This document shows, in pieces, positions 7,005 through 13,159 of a stretch of 13,159 bases of DNA. The stretch's first letter is position 1; each line of letters starts with the position of its first letter. The stretch covers positions 1 through 13,159 of the forward strand of contig CALVMF010000031.1 in assembly GCA_944342125.1 (NCBI GenBank). Direction: 5' to 3'. The notes beneath the pieces were generated by a model. The model was not told where the DNA came from. It ran no database searches and saw only the letters and a program-made list of their open reading frames with translations. Source of the DNA: an uncultured Bacilli bacterium. GTDB lineage: Bacteria; Bacillota_I; Bacilli_A; RFN20; CAG-826. A program made the translations under genes and the position numbers.

Positions 7005-8327
7005 TTACATCAAATCTTTAGTTCTTAAATAGATTTCTTTATACTTTTTGAATTTTTCAAGATAGTCTTTATGCATATTTAAATTTGGAGAGAATTTTTT
7101 ATCTACTTTTGTATTTTCTTCAAAGTTCCATGATGGTTCATTTCCTTTTTTAGCAAGCATTATCGCGCCAAATCCACCACCTTCGCTTGTTTGAATTCTA
7201 ACTAGTTCTACCCCAAAAATATCAGTTAAAACTTGCATAATCCTATCGTTTTTTGACATACCACCGATTACTTTAATATTGGTATGTTTAATTTCAAGTT
7301 CTAAGAATACTTTAAAATTGTCGTACAGTGAAAAACAAATTCCTTCAATAAGTGCTTTGGTCAAATCTTTTCTTTCATAGTAATCATTTAATCCAAAAAA
7401 TGTGCCTGTTGCTTTAGGATTATTGATTGGACTTCTTTCGCCAGATAGATAAGGCAAGAAAACTATATTATTTTTTGATTTTTCATCAATTTCATCAGCG
7501 ACATAAGAGGAATCCTTAGTCCCTATTATTCTAGTGCTCCGCCATTTTAAAGAATTAGCGCAAGCAAGAGTGCAAGCTAAAAAACAATAATCGCCAGTCA
7601 CATGTTTAAAAGTATGTATTCGACCTTGCTGATCAAAGTTATAATCTTTAAAAGTGGCAAATAAAGTCCCACTGGTTCCTAAAGAAATAGACATTTCATT
7701 TTCCTTTAAAATACCAGCTCCTAATCCTCCAGTGGCTTGATCGCCTCCACCAATTATAACCTTACATTCTTTTGATAAGCCTATTTCGATTGCCTTGGTT
7801 TCTTTAACCTTTCCAATTTCTTCAAAGCTATTATAAATTTTAGGAAAAACGTTTGTGTTAAGTCCTAAAATTTTTAAAATCTCCGCAGAATAAACATTTT
7901 TTTCTAAATTATAAAATAAACTTCCGCTCATATCTGACTTATCACTTGCAAAAACTTTACTCAACTTAAAAGCTAAATAATCCTTTGGAAGCATGATTTT
8001 TTTGATTTTTGCAAAGTTATTTGGTTCGTGTTTCTTTACCCATAAAAGTTTAGGTAAAGTAAACTCACAAAGGGCAATATTGCCGGTTTCTTTTATTAAA
8101 AATTCTTTCCCTGGTTCGTTATTTAAATAATCGACTTCTTTTTCATTTCTAGAATCATTCCATAAAATTGCATTTCTAATAATTTCATCGTTTTTATCTA
8201 GCAATACCAGTCCGTGCATTTGACCAGAAAAAGATAAAGCCTCAATTTTATTAATATCAAACTTCTCTTCTAGTTCTTTTAACCAATACAAAAAAGCTTT
8301 ATACCATTCTTCAGGATTTTCTTCATA
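7005..8327 (-). pseudogene. xylB: Xylulokinase, 5'-truncated
   Basis: The frame encodes about 440 residues of a FGGY-family xylulokinase, which phosphorylates D-xylulose to xylulose 5-phosphate (EC 2.7.1.17). Counting from TTG at 8291, SGQMHG (22-27), ILWNDSR (42-48), LPKDYLAFKL (101-110), GGGDQATGGLGAG (181-193, with the catalytic Asp at 184), SLGTSG (203-208), FLPYLSGERSP (278-288) and the EGGGFGAIMLA block (370-380) are all in place. The family normally has about 490-500 residues. By comparison with E. coli XylB, homology here begins at the stretch reading YEENPEEWYKAF (from 8327), so roughly the first 40 residues are missing, including the N-terminal DLGTS phosphate-binding motif. A TAA codon (8328-8330) lies directly before the homology and IS66 sequence follows. 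The TTG at 8291 has no visible ribosome site. The rest of the frame is intact, so the break looks recent. I infer no active kinase. Confidence 0.85.
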
Positions 8328-8345
8328 TTATGATAATTTTTTGGC

Positions 8346-8654
8346 TCAATTTCTAGACCATCTAATAACCAAATTAATTGTTTTTTTTGTGATGTTTCGA
8401 ACTTGATCTTTTTCTTTAATCCACTTAAATTTGCTATCTTCAAGCCTATAAGTTAATAGCCGGAAACCAGCACCTCCCCAATGAAGTATTTTTATTTTAT
8501 TTTTCGTTTTGCACATAAATATGTAAGCGGTATTTTGAAGAACATTATTTACTTCTAATAATTTTAGTTTTCTAGTTAGCACATCAATTCCACATCTAAA
8601 ATCTGTGAAACCAGTTACTAAATATAATTTTGTTTCACTATCGAACTTATACAT
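8346..8654 (-). pseudogene. tnpB: IS66 accessory protein TnpB (Orf2), frameshifted and truncated
   Basis: The 102-residue frame has the IS66 Orf2 pattern: an N-terminal YLVTGFTDFRCGID block (residues 11-24), AYIFMCKTKNKIKILHW (about 43-59) and GFRLLTYRLEDSKFKW (63-78). The expected C-terminal motif, KQ-x-WLLDGLEIE, is not in this frame but appears in the next frame if one base is dropped from the run of eight T at 8381-8388 (A8 on the coding strand). So a homopolymer indel puts the real end out of frame and gives an unrelated tail, RWSRN. If the frame is restored, translation runs on over the xylulokinase sequence to TAA at 8279. The start ATG overlaps the upstream tnpA stop by eight bases (ATGTATAA), as in intact IS66 operons. 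TnpB is essential for IS66 transposition but its biochemical role is poorly defined. Confidence 0.82.
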
Positions 8655-8961
8655 TTTTAGCAGCCTTCAAAATTGCTTCAACATCTTTAATGGATGAAGC
8701 TTGAATTATTACCTTTTTATTGTCGTCAAAGTAAATACTAAAATTGTAGGATGCTATAGCAACCGAATCGTCAGAAACTTCTGTAATACACAATTGTTCT
8801 TTTAACTTTGATGATTCTTTTTGCTTTTGCTTTCTTGCATAACTAATTGCCGACATTAAGTTGTTATAAGCGATCCCATCTTCTTTAGCATACTGCCTGA
8901 TGGTGATTTTACGATTCCCGATTTCTTCTAAAATTTTTTCTATATCATATTTACGTTCCAT
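8647..8961 (-). CDS. tnpA: IS66 accessory protein TnpA (Orf1)-like
   Basis: This small protein of about 104 residues fits the first gene of IS66-family elements. Its N-terminal part (IEKILEEIGNRKITIRQYAKEDGIAYNNLMSAISYARK) has the size and pattern of a helix-turn-helix, and a short beta-type C-terminal part (YNFSIYFDDNKKVIIQASSIKDVEAILKAAK) is similar to the region after the linker in other IS66 Orf1 proteins. An ATG 11 codons earlier (8994) extends the frame to 115 residues, but the GGGAGA site at 8968-8973 lies six bases before the ATG at 8961, so I prefer the shorter form. Position (just inside the terminal repeat, overlapping tnpB) supports the call more than sequence alone. It has no transposase partner here. 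Confidence 0.72.
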   Translation of the reverse strand: MERKYDIEKILEEIGNRKITIRQYAKEDGIAYNNLMSAISYARKQKQKESSKLKEQLCITEVSDDSVAIASYNFSIYFDDNKKVIIQASSIKDVEAILKAAKNV

Positions 8962-9010
8962 ACTCTTTCTCCCTTTTGGAGAAGTATAGTCCATAATAGT
9001 TAGTAAATAT

Positions 9011-9035
9011 AGGACGCCTAATTTTTAACGCTTAC
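9011..9035 (-). repeat. IS66 terminal inverted repeat (outer end at 9035)
   Basis: Read inward from 9035 on the minus strand the sequence begins GTAAGCGTTAAAAATTAGGC; the GTAAGCG start is characteristic of IS66-family ends. It lies about 50-75 bases upstream of the tnpA start, as expected. No second copy was found on either strand near the xylulokinase junction or elsewhere in the window. Confidence 0.68.
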
Positions 9036-9318
9036 GAATCAAACTTAACTATTTAAGAATTAAGAAGATTAAACAAAAGAGAATTTGTTGATTCTTCAAT
9101 TGCTGTTACCACTTTAAACTTTTTTAAGAACTATTTTACAAGACTTAAATACATTTGGATTTATTTTTAAAACGCTATGTATTGTAGACTTAAAAATTTT
9201 TTCACGTATACCAATTTTTAAAATTACATGCATACTTTAATTAATTAAAATTTTGCAAAAAATATTGATGTTTTGCAAAGAAATTGCAATAAAATAGGCT
9301 AAATTTACTAAGTACCAA
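9036..9318. other. Non-coding gap between IS66 end and lipoprotein gene
   Basis: I see no convincing gene. The longest minus-strand frame is 39 codons (9114-9233) without a ribosome site. A possible hairpin, AACAAA/TTTGTT, lies at 9072-9089. Three 8-bp palindromes cluster at 9252-9290. No strong terminator for the lipoprotein gene is visible just below 9319, and no trace of the missing xylulokinase N-terminus was found, so this DNA is probably not the other side of a simple insertion into that gene. Confidence 0.5.
9252..9290. repeat. Cluster of three short palindromes
   Basis: TTTGCAAA occurs at 9252-9259 and 9272-9279, exactly 20 bases apart, and the related ATTGCAAT at 9283-9290. Each is self-complementary. 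Spacing of two helical turns is what a pair of protein sites on one face of the DNA would show, but in AT-rich DNA chance cannot be excluded. Function unknown. Confidence 0.35.
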
Positions 9319-12300
9319 TTAATAACAATAGTATCCGAGAACTAATGTAATTTTATCTGTTAAAGGAATTTCTATAACACCTGAATGACCACTCACTAAC
9401 TCAATTTGATCTTTAATTTCAGAGAATTTAATTTCTAAAATGCTATCACCTAAATATTCTGAACGTAACGAATTATCGATGAAATAATATTCAACAAAAT
9501 CGCTACAATTTAATGAAATTATTTCATCGTCGCTTGGAAGTGCGTTTAAATCAATCTCTAAATGCGACTCTCTTCTAATACTATTAATTTCTGCAACATA
9601 ATAAACAATTGTTCCTTGGCTTGGCGTATATTCACTGCTTGAATATGGAAAATTAAGTGTAGTTTCTATTGTTTTAAAACCACTTGATGATAAATCTAAA
9701 TCTGAAGTAGGAACTAAAGCACTAGCTTCACCATAACTATTATCCTTTCTGAAGAAATTAGCAATTAATGAGTCATTTTCATCTTTATAGATTCCAAGAT
9801 CACCAAATACAAGAGAATTAAATTCAACTTGATCGCTGTTTAAATCGTAATCCATGAAAACAACATTAAAATCGAAATAATAAACATCTGAATAATACTC
9901 AATTTTTTCATTTACATAATATTCAACTTCGAATTCTTGTCCATTTTCATGAAGATAAACATCCTTCTTCCATCCATAAGTTGAATTATCAAGACCATTT
10001 TTAAAATTATCTTTACTAACTTCAAAGCTTACACTTTCAGTTTCAAAATATTTAATGTTATTAAACTCGTAAGTTATAGTATTAACAATATCAAGACTTA
10101 TATTATTTTCATTACTAGGAGCATCTTCAAAATAGAAATAATCAAAAGAATCCTTGAAATCTATTTTTTGTTGTATGTTTATGTTTTCACCTACATAATA
10201 AACAACTTTAAGTGTCTGACCATCTTCACTTATAACATCAAAATATTTCTTTCCAGCGCCTTGACTTACATCAACAAAGTAATCTAATGGTTTAATATTA
10301 ACTCTGTCATGTTTCAAAGTTACTTTAATTCCATCGTATCCAACTAATTCTTGATAACCATAAACATAACTTTGGTTATAAGTATAATCTTCATAATGGA
10401 TTGTAAATTGTGTTCTTAAATTTGCTACATCAAGCGATTCAAAAGAATAATAATCAACTTCTTTTTCGTAAACAAAATACGTTAAAAAGTAATCAAGATT
10501 CCTTTCCTCATAGCGAGTATAAAGATAATGAGCTCCAACTGTTGAAGTATCAATATCAGTAATTGTTGGCCGCCTTAAAGTAGACTCAAATGCATTATAT
10601 TTTTTGTCTTTTTCTAAATAAAATATTCCATTTTTATAATTTTGATAACTCGAATGAACTATTGATCCATCTTCATCAACAAGAAAAAAACCATAACCAA
10701 CACCTAGGTAAGAACCACTATAAATAGAAATTTCACCTTTATTAAAATAAATTAAAGCTCCATCTTCAGTTTTTAATTCAAAAATATTTTCATATTCTTT
10801 AAATGAGCTGACCTCAAATTCAATTTCTTCATTATTAGAAGTCAGTGTAATTCCATAATTTTCGCTACTATTTTCATCATAATTTATAGTGTATTGATTT
10901 CTCGTGCTTGTTTCGTAAGAATTTAAAGAATCTTTAAGCTTACTATATAAGTCAATAATTTCTTCGCTTTCTGCATTAGACAATTTTTTTGAATCGTAAT
11001 GGCTCAAAGATTTAAAAGTTTCGTAAAATTCATGAGCTTTACTATCGTTATACTTTCTAAAAGTTACATAAATTGTTGCTGAAGAACTCACTAAATTGCC
11101 ACTGGATAAATCATTTTTGTATTGGTATTGGCTTTTACTAACCAAATACATACACATAAATTGTTTCACGAAATCTTCAAGATAAGTTAAAAGCGTTTCG
11201 GCGTTGTCGCCGCTTGAATTAATTTTATTAAATATAAACTTAGAAATATTACTTAAAAGTTTTGCTTTTTCTAGGTCATTTGATGAATCAGATTTACTTA
11301 AATTTAAATACTCAATGAATGATTGAATATCTTGATCGGTGCCTTCACTTAACGATTTTAATAAAAATTTAAAAGAATAATAAAACGCTTTACTATTTTC
11401 TTTAATTAGTGAAAGTAGACTTTCAGAATTTTCTCCATACGCCAAAAAACTAGAGTTAAGAATTTTAAGCAAAATTAAACTATCACTAATATTTAAATTT
11501 TCTAAGCTTGGTAAAAGAGTTTCAAAATTATCATAACTTGGAAAAGAACTATACAAAATATTGGCAAAAAAGCGAATACTATCGGCTTTTTTAGCATAAT
11601 CAATTGTTTCGTTAATATCATAAGCACCGTTTGTTAATAAGAATGCATCAGCAAAATAACTACCAGCAAGCATTGGATCCTTTTCCATTTCAAGAGAATG
11701 TTCTAACATACTATAAAGTATCTTACTTGTTAGAACTGTGTTGTTACTTATCGTAAAATTTGCATAATCTTCTGGCCAAGCCATAGTTGTGTTTAAAATT
11801 TCATCTATTCTATTTACAGCTTCTGTATTATTTTTCTTTACAAAATATTCTCTAGCGTTAAGCGCTTCCTTTTTATTTCTAAATCCGGATGGACCAATCT
11901 TATAAGAGTCCATAAAATTTAAATAAGTAGAGTAAGATTCATTTAAGACAAATGCGATAAGTGCTATTAACTTATCTTTTTCAAAATTATCAAATAAATC
12001 TATACCAACCTCATAAAGAGAAACTAACAATTCATTTTGATCTAATTTTTCTGGATTATTAAAATCATTATAATAACCATTTAAATAGTTAAGCATTAAA
12101 CTAGAAAAATTTGATGAACCATAAACTTGATCAAATTTTTCTAAATCCGCTTTAGTAAATCCGTGTTTCTTAAAATATTCGTAAACTATGTAATATCTAT
12201 TTTTGCCACCAGGATAACCTTCATCCATCTTTAAAGTTGAATTAGCTTCATTACTAAAATATTTTTCATAAATATCATATATTTCAGTAATTTCTAAATC

Positions 12301-12945
12301 ACTTTGTTCACTTTTGTCGGGAAAGTCTAGTGTATAAGTTTCACCTTTAAAAAGCGCATCAATTAAAGCATCGTTTTCTAAAGCAAAAGTAACAATTAAA
12401 TGATTTTCGCCAATATGTGGAGTTAAATAAATTTCGTTTGTTTCTATAGAAAGAAAATCACCATTAAAAGTAATAGAAGAGAGTGTATATCCAGAATATG
12501 TCGAAAAAGTTAATTTAACTTTTTCACCAGCTTTTCCACTATTTTTATCAAGTGTTACTGACCCACCTTCTGGATTATTTATAGTAAGATTAATCGTAAA
12601 ATAGTTATCTTCTGCAGAGTTTTTAGTAAAATCTACTCTTACAACATTTTCGCCTTCCACTGCGATAAAAGATTGATTTAAATCGTTATTAGAAGTGTCG
12701 CCATTAATTTTTACACTGCCAACTTTAACACCACTGTTAGGTTTTATAGTTAAAAAGACTTTTTCGCCAACGTGGCCACTAGTTTTATCAACACTTACTT
12801 CACCTAAACTAGCATCATATTCTAGTTTTACGCTAAACTCTTTTGTTGTTTCATTATTTTCATTAGAACAAGAAGAAAGTGAAGAAACAATAAAACCACC
12901 TAAACTTAAACTTAGCGCTAAAAATCCAACCTTTAATCTTTTCAT
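9319..12945 (-). CDS. Large secreted lipoprotein with tandem bacterial-repeat modules and C-terminal beta repeats
   Basis: About 1,208 residues from ATG at 12945, which follows GAGGGG (12953-12958) by seven bases; a TTG five codons earlier lies inside that site and is unlikely. The N-terminus is a lipoprotein signal: MKRLKV, a hydrophobic core, then lipobox LSSC with the modified Cys at about 26, so the protein should sit on the outer face of the membrane. Residues about 35-109 and 115-192 are two tandem beta modules sharing the pattern G-x-V-x-x-D-K-x-SG-x-x-GEKV...SG...INGD, like the bacterial-repeat/InlB B-repeat group of surface proteins. Residues about 195-685 are mostly helical with no recognised domain or catalytic motif. 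Residues about 685-1208 are beta-rich, acidic and aromatic, and consist of about six degenerate units of roughly 92 residues, each ending near a YYV-x-E strand. A surface, adhesion or scaffold role is inferred; no enzyme motif is visible. Confidence 0.85.
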   Translation of the reverse strand: MKRLKVGFLALSLSLGGFIVSSLSSCSNENNETTKEFSVKLEYDASLGEVSVDKTSGHVGEKVFLTIKPNSGVKVGSVKINGDTSNNDLNQSFIAVEGENVVRVDFTKNSAEDNYFTINLTINNPEGGSVTLDKNSGKAGEKVKLTFSTYSGYTLSSITFNGDFLSIETNEIYLTPHIGENHLIVTFALENDALIDALFKGETYTLDFPDKSEQSDLEITEIYDIYEKYFSNEANSTLKMDEGYPGGKNRYYIVYEYFKKHGFTKADLEKFDQVYGSSNFSSLMLNYLNGYYNDFNNPEKLDQNELLVSLYEVGIDLFDNFEKDKLIALIAFVLNESYSTYLNFMDSYKIGPSGFRNKKEALNAREYFVKKNNTEAVNRIDEILNTTMAWPEDYANFTISNNTVLTSKILYSMLEHSLEMEKDPMLAGSYFADAFLLTNGAYDINETIDYAKKADSIRFFANILYSSFPSYDNFETLLPSLENLNISDSLILLKILNSSFLAYGENSESLLSLIKENSKAFYYSFKFLLKSLSEGTDQDIQSFIEYLNLSKSDSSNDLEKAKLLSNISKFIFNKINSSGDNAETLLTYLEDFVKQFMCMYLVSKSQYQYKNDLSSGNLVSSSATIYVTFRKYNDSKAHEFYETFKSLSHYDSKKLSNAESEEIIDLYSKLKDSLNSYETSTRNQYTINYDENSSENYGITLTSNNEEIEFEVSSFKEYENIFELKTEDGALIYFNKGEISIYSGSYLGVGYGFFLVDEDGSIVHSSYQNYKNGIFYLEKDKKYNAFESTLRRPTITDIDTSTVGAHYLYTRYEERNLDYFLTYFVYEKEVDYYSFESLDVANLRTQFTIHYEDYTYNQSYVYGYQELVGYDGIKVTLKHDRVNIKPLDYFVDVSQGAGKKYFDVISEDGQTLKVVYYVGENINIQQKIDFKDSFDYFYFEDAPSNENNISLDIVNTITYEFNNIKYFETESVSFEVSKDNFKNGLDNSTYGWKKDVYLHENGQEFEVEYYVNEKIEYYSDVYYFDFNVVFMDYDLNSDQVEFNSLVFGDLGIYKDENDSLIANFFRKDNSYGEASALVPTSDLDLSSSGFKTIETTLNFPYSSSEYTPSQGTIVYYVAEINSIRRESHLEIDLNALPSDDEIISLNCSDFVEYYFIDNSLRSEYLGDSILEIKFSEIKDQIELVSGHSGVIEIPLTDKITLVLGYYCY

Positions 12946-12978
12946 TTTCCTACCCCTCAACTAAATAAATATCTTTAA

Positions 12979-12993
12979 AAATCTTTAAGATTT
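12979..12993. repeat. Short perfect inverted repeat upstream of the lipoprotein gene
   Basis: AAATCTTTAAGATTT is self-complementary around one central base; on the minus strand it is followed by a run of U, so it might form a weak terminator-like hairpin in the leader. It overlaps two near-identical 10-base units (ATCTTTAAAA, ATCTTTAAGA) at 12971-12990. The position, about 35 bases before the start codon, would also suit an operator. Confidence 0.3.
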
Positions 12994-13012
12994 GCAGGCT
13001 TTTTAAATAAAC

Positions 13013-13031
13013 AATATAGTTTATCTATATT
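13013..13031 (-). terminator. Possible weak terminator of the right-edge gene
   Basis: On the minus strand, AATATAG and CTATATT (7 bp, perfect) flank a five-base loop and are followed by GTTTATTT. The hairpin begins at the stop codon of the partial gene at the right edge. The stem is nearly all A-U, so efficiency would be low. A poor promoter match (TTTACA at 13051-13056, TAAATA at 13028-13033) for the lipoprotein gene overlaps it. Confidence 0.35.
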
Positions 13032-13159
13032 TATTTAAGATCTTTTCCTTTGTAAACAGTCTTATATCCAACATTTTCTTTTTTATTTAGAGCTATTGAA
13101 AGAACCTTAGATGAATATAAACTAAAAATTTTTAAAAAATAATTAATCCATACTTCTGG
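13031..13159 (-). CDS. Partial CDS at right edge, C-terminal 42 residues
   Basis: An open minus-strand frame enters from the right edge and ends at TAA (13031-13033). It begins PEVWINYFLKIFSLYSSKVL and ends VYKGKDLK. The absence of stops over 42 codons in such AT-rich sequence, the amphipathic helical start and the downstream hairpin support a real gene end. The PEVWINYFL stretch resembles a helix found in the C-terminal part of Fic-domain proteins, but that is a weak likeness and I do not assign a function. Confidence 0.5.
   Translation of the reverse strand, partial: PEVWINYFLKIFSLYSSKVLSIALNKKENVGYKTVYKGKDLK

Larger units (their letters stand above)
8330..9035 (-). mobile_element. Truncated IS66-family insertion sequence
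   Basis: The remnant contains one terminal repeat beginning GTAAGCG at 9035, a tnpA-like gene and a frameshifted tnpB, in the standard IS66 order. The transposase gene tnpC and the opposite end are absent. Homology to TnpB stops between about 8345 and 8327, where xylulokinase sequence begins. IS66 elements normally make 8-bp target duplications; the 8 bases outside the retained end (GAATCAAA, 9036-9043) have no partner to compare with because the other end is lost. The copy cannot move itself. Confidence 0.8.

Noticed and set aside
8279..8291. TTG at 8291 as a functional alternative start for xylulokinase.
   Set aside because: No Shine-Dalgarno sequence is near, coding homology continues upstream of it to 8327, and the product would still lack the N-terminal nucleotide-binding motif.
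9114..9233. A 39-codon minus-strand frame starting at ATG 9233 in the gap, with another short open stretch after it in a shifted frame.
   Set aside because: No ribosome site precedes it, the peptide resembles nothing I recognise, and frames this short are common in non-coding AT-rich DNA. It could be decayed coding sequence, but I cannot support that.
9036..9318. The gap to the right of the IS66 end as the missing 5' part of xylulokinase, which would indicate a simple insertion.
   Set aside because: No minus-strand frame in this stretch encodes a DLGTS-like N-terminus, and the IS right end is missing at the xylulokinase junction, so a clean insertion does not fit.
9300..9345. A terminator directly after the lipoprotein stop codon.
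   Set aside because: Only 4-bp AATT arms and a weak ACTTAGT symmetry were found, with no U-run.
12695..12964. A plus-strand frame of 89 codons opposite the lipoprotein signal and repeat region.
   Set aside because: It mirrors the repeat-rich N-terminus of a well-supported lipoprotein and has no independent evidence of coding.

Overview
The window is AT-rich DNA (roughly 30% G+C by eye) from a low-GC Gram-positive-type bacterium, with Shine-Dalgarno sites of the GGAGG type and occasional TTG/GTG starts. Tryptophan is written as TGG throughout and every intact gene is full length when TGA is read as stop. That argues against the Mycoplasma/Spiroplasma code and fits a Bacilli-like, Erysipelotrichia-like or Acholeplasma/RF39-like lineage; this placement is inference. 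No rRNA, tRNA, CRISPR array or phage gene is visible.

Left part (1-5178). A DegV-family fatty-acid-binding protein lies on the minus strand, with a UUCG-tetraloop terminator behind it and its own candidate promoter. Next comes a TetR-regulated efflux-type locus: a MacB/LolD-like ATPase and an FtsX/MacB-like permease, translationally coupled on the minus strand and divergent from a TetR-family regulator. In the 124-base divergent gap an 18-bp imperfect palindrome sits exactly between the -35 and -10 boxes of the transporter promoter, so the regulator probably represses the transporter and possibly itself.

Middle (5179-9035). A PfkB-family fructokinase-like gene (minus) is divergent from a second TetR-family regulator (plus), with a second palindrome in the regulator's promoter. 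A xylulokinase follows but is broken: about 40 N-terminal residues, including the nucleotide-binding DLGTS region, are gone. Its reading frame joins directly to a remnant of an IS66-family element that keeps one terminal repeat, tnpA and a frameshifted tnpB but lacks tnpC and the other end. The carbohydrate functions here (fructokinase, former xylulokinase) look like a sugar-use region that has been eroded, or an assembly join at a multicopy IS.

Right part (9036-13159). After about 280 bases of non-coding sequence there is a large secreted lipoprotein (about 1,208 residues). It has two tandem InlB-like/bacterial-repeat beta modules, a long helical middle, and a C-terminal half built from about six degenerate units of roughly 92 residues. 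The right edge carries the last 42 codons of another minus-strand gene.

I did not find a clearly new defence or mobile system. The most interesting points are the internal repeat architecture of the lipoprotein, the operator-in-spacer arrangement at the two TetR loci, and the IS66/xylulokinase junction.
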